DNA of 64,000 bases from Brucella intermedia LMG 3301 (GTDB lineage: Bacteria; Pseudomonadota; Alphaproteobacteria; Rhizobiales; Rhizobiaceae): assembly GCF_000182645.1 (NCBI RefSeq), contig NZ_ACQA01000002.1, positions 620,001 to 684,000 on the forward strand. The letters run 5' to 3'. Position numbers and translations under genes: made by a program. Positions 36,350 through 46,789 of the stretch are shown piece after piece (position 1 is the first letter of the stretch; every line of letters begins with the position of its first letter). The notes under the pieces were generated by a model. It was not told the origin of the DNA. It did no database searches and worked only from the letters and a program-made list of their open reading frames with translations.

Positions 36350-37579
36350 ATGACGGATTGCATCGTTGTGGGTGCCGGTATGGTGGGTGTCGGCACAGCG
36401 CTCGCCTTGCAGGAAAGGGGCTGGTCGGTGCTTCTTGTGGACCGAAGCGGTCCGGGAACCGAAACGAGCTATGGCAATGCTGGAATAATTCAGACAGAGG
36501 CCGTCAGCCCCTATGCCTTGCCACGCGCCCCTCTGGAACTGCTGAGGGCGGCGTTCGGCGCTAATAATCAGGTCGCATGGCGGCTTCGCGACATGCCCGG
36601 ACAAGTCGGCCCGTTGTGGCGCTACTGGCATAATTCGGAAGCGGGCCGTCACCGCACGGCATCGCAGTTCTATGCACGAATGATCCGGCGCGCTGCCGAT
36701 GATCATGCGCCGCTGATCGAAGCGTCAGGCGCTGAAAACCTTATCAGGCGGACGGGACTGCGCGAAATGCACCGGTCTGCCCGATCGTTCGACCTTTCCG
36801 CACGTGACGCGGAGCTGAAAAGGCAGGAATTCGGCGTTGCCAGCGTCATCGAGGACGGCAAGGCAGTCAGCGCTGCCGAACCATCCTTGAAGGCAAATCT
36901 GGCCGGAGCGATTCACTGGACCGATCCCTGGTCATGTTCCGATCCCGGTGCGCTCGTCCAGTCCTATGCCAACCTGTTCGTGAAGCGCGGCGGCACTTTC
37001 GTGCAAGGTGATGCGCGAAGCTTGCGGCAGGATGGTTCCGGCTGGCAGGTTGATACGGCGGACGGCCCGCATGCTGCGCGCCACGTCGTGCTCGCCCTCG
37101 GCCCGTGGAGCCCGGAAATCCTTCGCACTTTCGGCTATAAAATTCCACTGGTTATCAAACGGGGATACCATCAGCATTTCTCCGGTACGGGACCGAAGGT
37201 GCCTGTTCTCGATGTGAGGAATTCGACCGTCGCGACACCCATGCGCGCCGGATTGCGTATCCTGACCGGGGCAGAGCTGACGCCGCTCGGCAGCGTGGCG
37301 CGACACGAGCAGTTGAACAGATCAATCAAGGCCATAAGCGAGCTTTTCGACATAGGCGCACACGTGGAGCATACGCCATGGTTCGGCAGCCGACCCTGCA
37401 TGCCGCGAATGCTGCCAGTCGTTGGGGAAGCCCCGCGACACAAGGGATTATGGCTGAATTTCGGGCACGGGCATCAGGGGTTCACGCTTGGGCCGACAAC
37501 AGGGCGGATTCTGGCGGAGCGTATGACAGGGGAACCAGAGGACGCGAAGCTCTACAGCGCGCTCGCTCTTCCGCACTGA
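36350..37579 (+). CDS. D-amino-acid dehydrogenase-like FAD-dependent oxidoreductase
   Basis: A 409-residue DAO/DadA-family flavoenzyme. The FAD motif IVVGAGMVGVGTALALQERG starts near residue 4, and SYGNAGIIQTEAVSPYALP near residue 40 is characteristic of DadA-like proteins. The C-terminal block PSRPCMPRMLPVVGEAPR-like region (SRPCMPRMLPVVGEAPRHKG) and GLWLNFGHGHQGFTLGPTTG close the FAD site. ATG at 36350 is preceded by GGAAG; GTG at 36308 would add 14 residues. It probably oxidises a D-amino acid or other amine to a 2-oxoacid. A D-amino-acid module lies 8 kb away, but linkage is only suggestive. Confidence 0.85.
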   Translation: MTDCIVVGAGMVGVGTALALQERGWSVLLVDRSGPGTETSYGNAGIIQTEAVSPYALPRAPLELLRAAFGANNQVAWRLRDMPGQVGPLWRYWHNSEAGRHRTASQFYARMIRRAADDHAPLIEASGAENLIRRTGLREMHRSARSFDLSARDAELKRQEFGVASVIEDGKAVSAAEPSLKANLAGAIHWTDPWSCSDPGALVQSYANLFVKRGGTFVQGDARSLRQDGSGWQVDTADGPHAARHVVLALGPWSPEILRTFGYKIPLVIKRGYHQHFSGTGPKVPVLDVRNSTVATPMRAGLRILTGAELTPLGSVARHEQLNRSIKAISELFDIGAHVEHTPWFGSRPCMPRMLPVVGEAPRHKGLWLNFGHGHQGFTLGPTTGRILAERMTGEPEDAKLYSALALPH

Positions 37580-37664
37580 ACAGCCTGGCCAAAAAATTAC
37601 AGCGCCTGCCGCATTCGGGAAGAATGCGTGGCGCTGGGAAAAATCTCAGTATATCGCTTGGTTA

Positions 37665-37850
37665 TCAGGCAAGTTTATGGATTTTACGTCTGCGGTGTGA
37701 ATAGCCGCCCTTCGACAGGCGCAATACGTTGCAGACCTGTGTCTTGTCTTCGGAAGGCTTTGGCATCTGTTCATGAATGCGCCGCAGAATCTGCTGCGTA
37801 ACTGTGCGTTCCTTATCGCTCGCTGCAGGACCGATAATAATGCTTTTCAT
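37665..37850 (-). CDS. Candidate small hypothetical protein
   Basis: A 61-residue reading frame that I do not recognise. It begins MKSIIIGPAASDKERTVTQQ and ends with a very basic RRRKIHKLA. Support comes from an AGGGAGA ribosome site seven bases before ATG and from a promoter-like TTGTCA-N16-TAATAC about 80 bases upstream. No membrane segment is seen. It lies between convergent transcripts, downstream of ftsK on the same strand. It could be a real short gene or a chance frame; conservation would decide. Confidence 0.4.
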   Translation of the reverse strand: MKSIIIGPAASDKERTVTQQILRRIHEQMPKPSEDKTQVCNVLRLSKGGYSHRRRKIHKLA

Positions 37851-37932
37851 CGATCATTCTCCCTATATTCTGGGCACGAGACGGCTTCCGAGGCTGCCTC
37901 GACCGATTATCAAGAATGTACGAATGAACTAA

Positions 37933-37960
37933 GTATTAACCAATTTTTATGTCTTGACAA
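37933..37960 (-). promoter_or_regulatory. Putative promoter for the small ORF
   Basis: On the minus strand TTGTCA (37960-37955) and TAATAC (37938-37933) are separated by 16 bases, close to sigma-70 consensus. The surroundings are AT-rich. It would drive the 61-residue frame starting at 37850. Confidence 0.4.
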
Positions 37961-38002
37961 GCGCATCGGCGCAACACTCTGCAACCCATTGCAAAGCATG
38001 AA

Positions 38003-38033
38003 GAAAAGCCGAATCGCGGGCGCGATCCGGCTT
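38003..38033 (-). terminator. Rho-independent terminator of the ftsK paralogue
   Basis: On the minus strand AAGCCGGATCGCG pairs with CGCGATTCGGCTT with one mismatch and a very short loop, followed by TTCTTC. It lies 22 bases after the FtsK stop. Confidence 0.8.
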
Positions 38034-38054
38034 CATTTTGTCATGCCTCACTGG

Positions 38055-40544
38055 TCAGTCGCGGTTGCCGGTCAGTATCTCGCGCTTTCCAACATGATTG
38101 GCCGGACCGACCAGACCGTCCTTTTCCATCCGCTCGACGAGGGAGGCGGCACGGTTATAGCCGATACCGAGGCGGCGCTGGATATAGGAGGTGGAGCACT
38201 TCTTGTCGCGCATCACCACCTTGACGGCCTGCTCATACACGTCATCGCCATCTTCCGAACCCATCGCGGTTGCGTCGAACACAGCGGCTTCCTGCGCTGC
38301 GTCTTCTTCTTCCTCGTCTTCCGTGACGGTCGCCAGATAATCCGGGCGTCCCTGTTCCTTCAGGTGATTGACCACCTTTTCCACTTCCTCGTCGGAAACG
38401 AACGGACCATGGACGCGGACGATGCGTCCGCCGCCTGCCATGTGCAGCATGTCGCCCTGACCGAGAAGCTGCTCGGCACCCATTTCACCGAGGATGGTGC
38501 GGCTGTCGATCTTCGAGGTGACCTGGAAGGAGATACGGGTCGGGAAGTTGGCCTTGATCGTACCGGTAATAACGTCGACCGACGGGCGCTGCGTTGCCAT
38601 GATGAGGTGGATGCCGGCGGCGCGAGCCATCTGGGCAAGACGCTGGACAGCGCCTTCGATATCCTTGCCTGCAACCATCATCAGGTCGGCCATCTCGTCG
38701 ATGATGACCACGATGTAGGGCATTGGCGTCAGGTCGAGTTCTTCCTGAATATAGGTAGCTTCACCCGTTTCCTTGTCGAAGCCGGACTGGACCGTGCACA
38801 TCACGGTTTCGCCCTTGCCCTTGGCGGAAGCGGCGCGGGCATTGAAGCCCTCGATGTTGCGCACGCCGAGGCGGGCCATCTTGCGATAGCGTTCTTCCAT
38901 CTCGCGCACGGCCCATTTAAGGGCAACCACGGCCTTTTTCGGGTCGGTAACAACCGGCGTCAGCAGGTGCGGAATGCCGTCATAGATGGACAGTTCCAGC
39001 ATCTTCGGATCAACCATGATCAGGCGGCATTCTTCCGGCTTGAAGCGGTAGAGCAGCGACAGGATCATCGTGTTGATGGCAACCGACTTGCCCGAACCGG
39101 TGGTGCCAGCCACCAGAAGGTGGGGCATCTTGGCCAGTTCCGCGATGATAGGCTCGCCGCCGATCCCCTTGCCGAGGCAAAGCGGCAGGCGATAGTTCGA
39201 TGCCTCGAAGGTGCGGCTGTCGATCATTTCGCGCAAGTAGACGGTTTCACGGTTGGCGTTCGGCAGTTCGATACCGATGACGTTGCGGCCCGGAACGACC
39301 GCAACGCGGGCGGAAAGCGCCGACATGGAGCGGGCAATGTCGTCCGCCAGACCGATGACGCGCGAGGATTTGACACCGGGCGCCGGTTCAAACTCATAGA
39401 GTGTCACGACAGGGCCGGGGCGGACATGGATGATCTCTCCACGCACGCCGAAATCTTCCAGCACGCTTTCGAGAAGCCCGGCGCTGCGTTCCAGCATTTC
39501 CTGCGTGATGACATTTCCGTCCTGTTCGGGCGGCATCTGCAACAGGTCGCGCGGCGGGAACTCATAAGCGCCGTGCATGACGGGCGCTTCCGCACGGGGG
39601 AGGGGCTGCGGCTGGTAAAGCGCGATCGAAGGCGCGGCTTTTGCAACAGGCGCAGGCGCTTCAATCAACGGCTCGGCAATCTCCACGTCCTCGACGACAT
39701 GTTCTTCCGCTTCCGGAACGGTCAGCACGATTTCATCTTCGGTGGCTTCGCCGGCGACTTCCGGCGTAATCTCCGGCTCGGCTGCGACAGGCTGGGGCGC
39801 AGGCGCTTCCACTTCTGTCACAGCAACGGGCTGCGGCGCGGCCACTTCGACCGGAACAGGGGCGACCGGCGTCTCCGCGACTGGCTCGACAGGGGCGGCA
39901 GCAACCGGCTCAGGTTGCTTGTTCCATTCGCGAATGCGGAACTGCGCCAGAATGGATTCGACCGTTGGCAAAGGCTTGCGCGGTTCAGCCGGAACAGCCG
40001 AAACGAGAGGCTCCGCAGGCACAAGCGCAGTATCGACGCCGCAGCCTTCCCAGAAGGCAAAGTCGGATAGATAGGTGAATGCCGACGGCTGCTCGGGAGT
40101 TGCAGGCTCGGTTACAACAGCAACCACTTCCGGGGCGGCTTCTACAGGCGGTGTGACGACAGCAACGGGGACCGCGGGCATTGCAGGGGGAACGGGCGCC
40201 ACCGGCGAACGAACCATGCCCTGCGATACGGTTTTCTGAAGCTCGGCAACAGCCATGGGTTGCTCTTCGGCAACCTTTTCAACGCTGATCACTGGCGCCG
40301 CGTCGGCTGCATGCGCCTGCGTCCGCTCATTGATGCTCGGCAGTTCCTCGCCCCGGCGACGCATGAGCTCGACTTCCGGCGTGCGGGTAAAGCGAACATT
40401 CTCACCGAGCGAGAAATGGATTTTCCAGGCATCATCGCTGGCAGGATTGTGGCTTCCCGTCTGGCCGCGAGGCTGCTTCGGGTCCTGAGCGTTCTCTGCA
40501 CGATTTCCTGTCGATGGGGGGAAATTTTCTCTCAAATTACGCAT
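38055..40544 (-). CDS. FtsK/SpoIIIE-type DNA translocase without membrane segments
   Basis: An 829-residue DNA translocase. The N-terminal ~90 residues and a long Pro/Ala/Val/Glu-rich linker (about 90-320) contain no transmembrane helix, unlike canonical FtsK with four. The motor has Walker [16 protein letters not shown] near residue 479 and Walker [19 protein letters not shown] strand. [20 protein letters not shown] follows. The C-terminal gamma winged helix ([20 protein letters not shown]) recognises oriented KOPS/SRS-like DNA sites. It is therefore probably a soluble or partner-recruited paralogue of the cell-division FtsK, acting in chromosome segregation. ATG at 40544 with CAGGT upstream. 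Confidence 0.92.
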   Translation of the reverse strand: MRNLRENFPPSTGNRAENAQDPKQPRGQTGSHNPASDDAWKIHFSLGENVRFTRTPEVELMRRRGEELPSINERTQAHAADAAPVISVEKVAEEQPMAVAELQKTVSQGMVRSPVAPVPPAMPAVPVAVVTPPVEAAPEVVAVVTEPATPEQPSAFTYLSDFAFWEGCGVDTALVPAEPLVSAVPAEPRKPLPTVESILAQFRIREWNKQPEPVAAAPVEPVAETPVAPVPVEVAAPQPVAVTEVEAPAPQPVAAEPEITPEVAGEATEDEIVLTVPEAEEHVVEDVEIAEPLIEAPAPVAKAAPSIALYQPQPLPRAEAPVMHGAYEFPPRDLLQMPPEQDGNVITQEMLERSAGLLESVLEDFGVRGEIIHVRPGPVVTLYEFEPAPGVKSSRVIGLADDIARSMSALSARVAVVPGRNVIGIELPNANRETVYLREMIDSRTFEASNYRLPLCLGKGIGGEPIIAELAKMPHLLVAGTTGSGKSVAINTMILSLLYRFKPEECRLIMVDPKMLELSIYDGIPHLLTPVVTDPKKAVVALKWAVREMEERYRKMARLGVRNIEGFNARAASAKGKGETVMCTVQSGFDKETGEATYIQEELDLTPMPYIVVIIDEMADLMMVAGKDIEGAVQRLAQMARAAGIHLIMATQRPSVDVITGTIKANFPTRISFQVTSKIDSRTILGEMGAEQLLGQGDMLHMAGGGRIVRVHGPFVSDEEVEKVVNHLKEQGRPDYLATVTEDEEEEDAAQEAAVFDATAMGSEDGDDVYEQAVKVVMRDKKCSTSYIQRRLGIGYNRAASLVERMEKDGLVGPANHVGKREILTGNRD

Positions 40545-40853
40545 GATACCTGAACCATAGATACTGTCGCCTGAATGAGCCCAAGTAATAAAAAATGAAG
40601 GTTAACAACCCCCTTCCGAAACAGCCCAGACGACAGAAATTTCTTGCAGCCAAATCGTGCCGCCGGAAGGCAGTTCGCAACGCATATCACCATCGGTTGC
40701 AACACAAAACCAAACAATAACAGCTTGATAAAGACGTTTCTTATATTGATTTATTCGAATTCGAACAATTACAGGTAGCGACGGCGGCCTGTTAATTTTG
40801 CCATTCCACGCATCGCCGGAGGTAAATGCCGCTGACGCGGGCAGACTCACCCG
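40545..40853. other. AT-rich intergenic region before ftsK
   Basis: A 309-base gap between the macB stop and ftsK, both on the minus strand. It must carry the ftsK promoter. AT-rich blocks lie at 40580-40600 and 40720-40770. Two short minus-strand frames (61 and 82 codons) cross it without good ribosome sites and are not called. No clear terminator for macB was found. Confidence 0.3.
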
Positions 40854-42815
40854 TCAGTCCCGTGCCAGCGCGACGACGGGGTCGAGCCTCGAGGCATTTC
40901 GGGCCGGAATGAAGCCGAAACCGATGCCGATCAGGCTGGAGCAGACAAGCGCAACCACGATGGATGCCGGCGAATAGATGAGCTGGAACATCGAGTTGAA
41001 CTGCGCGAACAGCAGGCCGAAACCGACGGCGATGAGTACGCCCAGAACCCCGCCGATCAGGCAGACCAGAATCGCCTCGATCAGGAATTGCTGCAGGATG
41101 TCGCTCTGGCGTGCGCCGATCGCCATGCGGACGCCGATCTCGTTGATTCTTTCCGACACGGCGACGAGCATGATGTTCATCACCCCGATGCCGCCAACGA
41201 AAAGCGATATGCCGGCGATGCTGGATACGAGAAGGGCAAGCGTCGCAGTGGTGGCCTGAATCGTCTTTTGCAGGCTGTCGGTGTTGAAGATCGAGAAATC
41301 CTTTTCGCCATGCCGCTTGGTCAGGAATGCCGTTATCAGCTTTTCCGCTTCAGACGGGTCCATCGTGTCAGCGACGCGCACAAGGATCATCTGCAGGGAA
41401 CGCGAGCCGGTCATGCGTGTCTGCACGGTGGTGTAAGGGACATAGACTTCGAGCCGCTGCGCGCTACCCATGCCGCGTTCCTCGGCCTTGACCACGCCGA
41501 CGATCCGTACCGGCACCTTGCTCAGAAGGATAGTCTTGCCGACGACCGAACCCGCTTCGTGAGGAAAGAGCGTCTTCCGGGCGGTTTCATCGACCACCGC
41601 CACCTGCGCCAGATCGTTGACGTTGCGCTGATCGAAAAAGCGGCCTTCGAGCAGCTTGCTGTTGCGGGTAACGAAATAATCTGCGCCGACCCCGCTCACG
41701 GAAACGCTGACTTCCTTGTCCTCGACGCGGATCGTCGAACTGGTCGAACTGGACGGCGTTGCCGCCAGAACGTAGGGCAGCTTCGCGATTTCGGTCGCAT
41801 CCGCCAGATTGAGCGTGGTGATAAGCGCCGCTTTCAGGTCGCCAAATCCCTTGCCGGGGCTGATATAGAGCGTATTGGTGCCCAGATCGCTGATCTGCTC
41901 GAGAATCTGCTTCTGCGACCCCTGTCCCAGTGCAACCACGCAGACAACCGATGCCGTGCCGATGATAATGCCGAGCATGGTCAGAAAGGTGCGGAGACGG
42001 TGCGCGTTCATCGAGCGAAGCGCCATCGAAAACGCCTCGTTGAAGCGATCCCACATCCCGGCGAAAAGCCTTGGCCTGGCGGGGGCCTGTTCAACCGGCA
42101 CGGACGTCGCAGGGCGTTCGGTTTCACCGTTTCTCGTATCCGAAATGATCTCGCCGTCGCGAATTTCGATGATGCGCTGCGCACGGGCGGCGACCTGCCG
42201 GTCATGCGTCACGATGACGATGGTGCGCCCTTCACGGTTGAGCTCCTGAAGGATGCCGAGAACTTCTTCACCGCTATGGCTGTCGAGCGCGCCGGTCGGT
42301 TCGTCGGCAAGAATGACCTCCGCATCGTTGATGAGCGCGCGGGCGATGGAAACGCGCTGCTGCTGTCCGCCGGAAAGCTGGCTCGGGCGATGATGCGTGC
42401 GTTCGCCCATCCCGAGTCGTTGCAGGATCATGCGGGCTTTTTGACGCCGTTCTTCCTTTTTCTGGCCTGCATATATGGCGGGAATTTCGACATTGCCCAC
42501 CGCATCCAGCTCGCCCAGCAGATGATAGCGCTGGAAGATGAAACCGAAATGCTCACGCCGCAACTGCGCCAGTTCATCGGCTTCAAGTTCCGATGTGGCG
42601 CGGCCGGAAATCAGATATTCGCCTTCAGACGGCCGGTCCAGGCAGCCGAGAATGTTCATCAGCGTCGATTTGCCCGAACCGGACGCACCGATGATCGCCA
42701 CCATCTCGCCCCGCTCGATGGTCAGGTTCACATGGTTCAGAACCGTCGTGAAGTCGTCGCCCGAGGGGTAATGCCGGGAGACGCCCTTGAGCGAGAGCAG
42801 CGGCGCATCAGCCAT
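40854..42815 (-). CDS. macB: MacB-type ABC efflux transporter, ATPase-permease
   Basis: A 653-residue fused ABC exporter. The N-terminal ATPase has Walker [21 protein letters not shown] near residue 43, and [20 protein letters not shown] with Walker [17 protein letters not shown] follow. After a linker, the first helix ([20 protein letters not shown]) leads to a large periplasmic domain. The last three helices carry [20 protein letters not shown], typical of FtsX-like permeases. It works with the MacA-type adaptor and the outer-membrane factor encoded upstream. The substrate could be a macrolide, a peptide, a siderophore or a lipid; it cannot be told from sequence. Confidence 0.92.
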   Translation of the reverse strand: MADAPLLSLKGVSRHYPSGDDFTTVLNHVNLTIERGEMVAIIGASGSGKSTLMNILGCLDRPSEGEYLISGRATSELEADELAQLRREHFGFIFQRYHLLGELDAVGNVEIPAIYAGQKKEERRQKARMILQRLGMGERTHHRPSQLSGGQQQRVSIARALINDAEVILADEPTGALDSHSGEEVLGILQELNREGRTIVIVTHDRQVAARAQRIIEIRDGEIISDTRNGETERPATSVPVEQAPARPRLFAGMWDRFNEAFSMALRSMNAHRLRTFLTMLGIIIGTASVVCVVALGQGSQKQILEQISDLGTNTLYISPGKGFGDLKAALITTLNLADATEIAKLPYVLAATPSSSTSSTIRVEDKEVSVSVSGVGADYFVTRNSKLLEGRFFDQRNVNDLAQVAVVDETARKTLFPHEAGSVVGKTILLSKVPVRIVGVVKAEERGMGSAQRLEVYVPYTTVQTRMTGSRSLQMILVRVADTMDPSEAEKLITAFLTKRHGEKDFSIFNTDSLQKTIQATTATLALLVSSIAGISLFVGGIGVMNIMLVAVSERINEIGVRMAIGARQSDILQQFLIEAILVCLIGGVLGVLIAVGFGLLFAQFNSMFQLIYSPASIVVALVCSSLIGIGFGFIPARNASRLDPVVALARD

Positions 42816-42816
42816 G

Positions 42817-44010
42817 TCAGCTACCAGCCGGGGCGGGGGCCGCGACCTGATTGTCGGTCACGACCTTGTCCCCTTCGTTCAGGCCCGAACGAATTTCTAT
42901 ATTCACCTTGTCGGTAATGCCGGTTTCGACGGTCCGTTCTTCGATCTTGCCAGCGCCGGTCACGACGCGCACCTTGGCCTTGCCGGGTTCGTCCGTGTCT
43001 TGCAGAGCGGTTACGGGCGCGATCAAGGCGTCTTTTGCCCGTGCGAGCACGATATGAACCTCGGTGGTCATATAGGTCCTGAGCAGCCCATCCGGATTGG
43101 GAACCGTGAAAATGCCCTTGTAATAAATGGCGGAAGCGGTGGCAGTGCTGGAGGACGAACTTACTGCCGTAGTCGTGAAGCTCTTGTCGCTGACGATGGA
43201 ATCCGGTGCGGGTTCGATCTTTTCCAGCTCGGCATCGTAACGCTTCGAATTTTGTCCCGCTATGGTGAAATAAAGCGGCATCCCCTCGCGAACCTGCGTC
43301 ACGTCCGCTTCCGAAATATCCGCCTCCACCCTCATGGTGTCGAGCTGGCCCAGAATGGCGATTGTCGGCGCGCTCTGCTGCGCGTTGAGGGTCTGGCCTT
43401 CCTGAACCACGGTCGCGAGGATCGTTCCATCGATGGGCGCGGTTATGCGGGTATAAGCGAGATTGGTCTCGGCGATCTGCACCTCGACCTTCGCGGCAGC
43501 GATTGCCGCTTCGCTGTTCTCGACCTGCGCTTCCTTCACCTTCACGGTGCTGACCGCCTTGTCGTAATCGGCGCGCGCTACGGCATTCTTGCCGATCATC
43601 ATCTGGTTACGCGCCAGATCCTGCCGGGCCAGTTCCAGATCGGCAAGATTCTGGGCACGGGTGGCTTCGTTCTGGCGAAGTGACGCCTGGGCCTTGTTCA
43701 GTTCGTTCTGCTGGTTGGTCGAGTCGATCAGGGCGACGACCTCTCCGGCTTTTATCTGCTGGCCCGGTTTCACTTTCAGGGAAAGAATGCGGCCCGTCGC
43801 CTGAGCGCCGATTGCGACCAGATTTTTAGGCCGCAGCGTGCCGGTGGCAAGAACCGAGCTTTCAATCTCGCCGCGCCTGATCTCTGTCGTGGCGGGCAGG
43901 GGCTCTTCCTTGGTCAGCGCACGAACGACGAAATAGCCGACGATCAGCAACGCGATGAGGACCGCCAGCCACAGGCGCCAGCGAAAACGGCGTTTCGACT
44001 TGGGTTTCAT
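42817..44010 (-). CDS. macA: MacA-type periplasmic adaptor subunit
   Basis: A 397-residue membrane fusion protein. An N-terminal anchor (LWLAVLIALLIVGYFVVRAL) precedes a biotinyl/lipoyl-like domain (LVAIGAQATGRILSLKVKPG). A long coiled-coil hairpin at residues ~105-175 is rich in Gln, Glu and Ala (ARQDLARNQMMIGKNAVARA). The second half-lipoyl part has ITAPIDGTILATVVQEGQTL. ATG at 44010 overlaps the stop of the upstream outer-membrane factor gene by four bases, and macB starts two bases before its own stop codon ends the gene boundary region. It bridges MacB to the outer-membrane channel. Confidence 0.91.
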   Translation of the reverse strand: MKPKSKRRFRWRLWLAVLIALLIVGYFVVRALTKEEPLPATTEIRRGEIESSVLATGTLRPKNLVAIGAQATGRILSLKVKPGQQIKAGEVVALIDSTNQQNELNKAQASLRQNEATRAQNLADLELARQDLARNQMMIGKNAVARADYDKAVSTVKVKEAQVENSEAAIAAAKVEVQIAETNLAYTRITAPIDGTILATVVQEGQTLNAQQSAPTIAILGQLDTMRVEADISEADVTQVREGMPLYFTIAGQNSKRYDAELEKIEPAPDSIVSDKSFTTTAVSSSSSTATASAIYYKGIFTVPNPDGLLRTYMTTEVHIVLARAKDALIAPVTALQDTDEPGKAKVRVVTGAGKIEERTVETGITDKVNIEIRSGLNEGDKVVTDNQVAAPAPAGS

Positions 44011-45488
44011 AGTGGTCTCTTATCGGTTGTCAGCGGAGGAATCCGTGTCGTTTTGACGATGCGGGGGCCTGTATAGCTGTCAACGACTTCCGGCTTCGCA
44101 ACGTCGATGATGCCGTTCCAGCCGCCGCCAAGCGCTTTCTGCAAGGCGACATAATTCAGCACAAGCTCGGTCCGCGCCTGACTGAGCTCGGTTTCCGCGC
44201 CGAGAAGATCGCGTTGCGCCGTCAGCACATCCACGAAGCTCTTGGTGCCCGCCCTGTACTGCTCCAGCGTCAACTCGTTGATCTTCCGGCTGTTGCTCAC
44301 GATTTTCTGCAGTTGCGCAACGCGCAGACGGTTCTGGTTGAGCGATACGCTGGCATTTTCAACTTCGCTGAGCGCCGTCAGGATGACCTTGCGATAGGCG
44401 ATGAAGGACTGGTCGCGCGCAGCGCGCGCGGCATCCACATCCGCGCTCAATCTCCCGCCCTGGAAGATCGGGACGGTCAGGCTTGGGCCGAAGTTCCAGC
44501 TGATCGTCGACAGCTTTCCAAGATCGCCGAAATTGGCGCCGCCCGTATTGATGGCCCCCGTGAGCGAAACACTTGGATAGAGCAGGGCCTGCTTCTGGCC
44601 GACGCTGGCATTGGAACTTGCATAATCGCGTTCGGCTGCACGGACATCGGGGCGGCTCAGCAACAGATCGGCCGGAAGTCCGGCTGATATCTTGCCCGGA
44701 ATGGCCGGGACCGGACGCGGCTTGTCCAGAACGCTGGCCAGCGACGATGAAGACCGCCCGGTCAGGACGGACAACTGGTTCAGATACTGGGCATAGTTGA
44801 TCCGCAGTCCCGGCACCTGGGATTCTGTCCTGCTGGCCTGCGTTTCCGCATTCAGAAGATCGACCTGAGAAATCTGGCCAGCTTCAAGCTGGCTGCGCGT
44901 CAGTGCAACGGTCTGTCGCTGGGAAGCGGCATTGCGCTGCGCAATGGCAATATCGGCCTGCGCACCGCGCAACCGGGCATAATTGGTGGCGATATCGCCG
45001 ATCAGCGTGACGAGCGCCGCCCGCAATTGTTCATTTGCGGATTCGACATTGTAATAGGCAGCTTCCACGCCGCGCTTGTTGCCGCCGAAAAGATCGAGTT
45101 CCCACGTGGTGTTGAAGCCCATGCTCGACTGATTGGTGGCGAATGTCGCCGGGGTGTCAGATCGCTTGTAGCTCCCGTCGCCATCGAGCTTCGGATAAAG
45201 CGCGCCGCCCGCCGAAGTGTAATTGGCGCGAGCCTGCCGCACCTTTGCCTTCGCAGTCGCGACATCGGGGCTGCCTGCAATACCGTCCGCTATCAGCTGA
45301 TCCAGAACCGGGTCCTTCAGCTTTTTCCACCAGTCGCCCAGTTGCGGGATACGGCTGTCAGCCCTGCTGTTCCAACCGGCAGGCGTCACCACATTCGGCG
45401 TCTGATAATCGGGACCAACAGTGACGCACGCCGCCAGCATTGGCAGGATGCTTCCTAATACGGTCAGGCGAACAAGCGATATCGTCAA
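44007..45488 (-). CDS. Outer-membrane efflux lipoprotein, NodT/OprM family
   Basis: A 493-residue TolC-like channel subunit from TTG at 45488. That start puts a lipoprotein signal (SLVRLTVLGSILPMLAAC) near the N-terminus, with the lipobox LAAC, and has AGGA eight bases upstream. The frame continues upstream to 45644 without a fitting signal. The body has two outer-membrane-efflux repeats, including DLFGGNKRGVEAAYYNVESA and LSRPDVRAAERDYASSNASV. It is the first gene of the operon with macA and macB, giving a full tripartite pump. Start choice is the main uncertainty. Confidence 0.88.
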   Translation of the reverse strand: MTISLVRLTVLGSILPMLAACVTVGPDYQTPNVVTPAGWNSRADSRIPQLGDWWKKLKDPVLDQLIADGIAGSPDVATAKAKVRQARANYTSAGGALYPKLDGDGSYKRSDTPATFATNQSSMGFNTTWELDLFGGNKRGVEAAYYNVESANEQLRAALVTLIGDIATNYARLRGAQADIAIAQRNAASQRQTVALTRSQLEAGQISQVDLLNAETQASRTESQVPGLRINYAQYLNQLSVLTGRSSSSLASVLDKPRPVPAIPGKISAGLPADLLLSRPDVRAAERDYASSNASVGQKQALLYPSVSLTGAINTGGANFGDLGKLSTISWNFGPSLTVPIFQGGRLSADVDAARAARDQSFIAYRKVILTALSEVENASVSLNQNRLRVAQLQKIVSNSRKINELTLEQYRAGTKSFVDVLTAQRDLLGAETELSQARTELVLNYVALQKALGGGWNGIIDVAKPEVVDSYTGPRIVKTTRIPPLTTDKRPL

Positions 45489-45742
45489 TAAATGGGTCCT
45501 GAAATTCCGGTGCTGTCCTCGGACGGTATTCACCCACCGAAAACAAGACGCCCTTATATCTGCAACGGCAGCACCCAGGCACCCCAAGCTCGTGGGAGTA
45601 TACCTTGGGCCACGTCGAGTCGCGTTTGGGTGGCATAATGCCATCCTTCGCCTTCGACCATCAGCGGATGATCGAAGTCAATTGTGGCAATGCACAGGAA
45701 ATATCAGGATTGTGTGTGGAAGCCGTCAGCTTCCGCCAAGGT

Positions 45743-46777
45743 CTAGCCTCTGTCGTTTTCCAGCCAGTCGGCAAGCGAGCAGCGGTTTGCGGCGCGCCCG
45801 CGCATCGGTTCGGCCATGCACATTGAATTGAGAACGGCTTCCTGCGTAGACTCCACTGCCGCGCGGAACAAGGTATCGATGCGGTTTTCATTGAGCACGG
45901 CGATCTCGACCACATCACGCGCTTCATCGTGATCGAATGTCACCGCCGTCGAAAAGCCGATGGCGATATCGCCGCTTCCATGGCCCCAGAAGGCGCCGAG
46001 ACGCGCCAGCCCTGCGCCGCAGCGGCGCGTCACGCGCTTCAACTGGCGGTGTTCCATCGGAACATCGGTCGCAAGCACCAGAATGACCGAACCCTTTTCC
46101 GGTTGCGCTTCGGCCTTGGGCGAGGGCCTGCGTCCATCGGGAAGAACCAGATCACCGGCCCGACCGAAATTGGTGAGCGCCAGAACGCCGAGATGATGCA
46201 CCTTGCCGCCCAGTTCGAACTGGCGCGAGGAGGTGCCGATGCCGCCCTTGAAGCCGAAACAGCTCATGCCGGTGCCTGCACCGACATTGCCTTCGCCAAC
46301 AGTCGTTTCAGCAAACTTCAGAGCTTCCCTTGCGTCAGCTTCCGTAACGGCCATCGCCTGAATATCGTTGAGCGGGCCGTCATTGCATTCCAGAACGACC
46401 GGATTGACGGTTGCCGTGGTACGGCCAATATCGGGATTGGCCGCAATCGCCTCGCGGATCAATGCATTGGCGCAGGTTCCGACGCCGAACGTGTTGGTCA
46501 GCAGGATCGGCGTTTCCAGCGTGCCCAGTTCCTCGACCTGCACGAGACCGGTGCTCTTGCCGAACCCGTTGATGACATCGCAAGCGGCCAGCACCTTGCG
46601 GCGATACAGGTTGCCGTCATGCGGGATGATCGCCGTCACGCCGGTGTTTATATCGCCGCTGCGCAAGGTGCGGTGCCCCACGCGCACGCCCGGCACATCG
46701 GTGATGGCGTTATTCTCGCCCGGCTGCATGATGCCGCAAATGATGCCGTAGTCGCGTGCCTTGCCAGTCATGGTCAT
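45743..46777 (-). CDS. P1 family (S58) aminopeptidase, DmpA-like
   Basis: A 344-residue Ntn-like hydrolase precursor of the DmpA/BapA family. These proteins self-cleave before a Ser that becomes the nucleophile. Here the site is Gly267-Ser268 in WGHGSGDIAIGFST. Other family blocks are NAITDVPGVRVGHRTL near residue 23 and TNTFGVGTCANALIREAI near 94. The typical NVGAGTGMSCFGFKGGIGTS lies near residue 164. DmpA itself was characterised from Ochrobactrum anthropi as a D/L-aminopeptidase. Neighbouring genes for amino-acid uptake and a D-amino-acid aminotransferase fit a role in D-peptide or beta-peptide use. No signal peptide is seen. Confidence 0.9.
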   Translation of the reverse strand: MTMTGKARDYGIICGIMQPGENNAITDVPGVRVGHRTLRSGDINTGVTAIIPHDGNLYRRKVLAACDVINGFGKSTGLVQVEELGTLETPILLTNTFGVGTCANALIREAIAANPDIGRTTATVNPVVLECNDGPLNDIQAMAVTEADAREALKFAETTVGEGNVGAGTGMSCFGFKGGIGTSSRQFELGGKVHHLGVLALTNFGRAGDLVLPDGRRPSPKAEAQPEKGSVILVLATDVPMEHRQLKRVTRRCGAGLARLGAFWGHGSGDIAIGFSTAVTFDHDEARDVVEIAVLNENRIDTLFRAAVESTQEAVLNSMCMAEPMRGRAANRCSLADWLENDRG

Positions 46778-46789
46778 TTTCCGTTGATG

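Noticed and set aside
37773..40070. A 765-codon open frame on the + strand
   Set aside because: It lies antisense to the FtsK gene, whose motor motifs are unmistakable. Its protein is low in recognisable motifs and rich in His, Asp and Arg, as mirror frames of high-GC genes are.
41088..42917. A 609-codon frame on the + strand
   Set aside because: Mirror of macB, which has Walker and signature motifs. No family resemblance.
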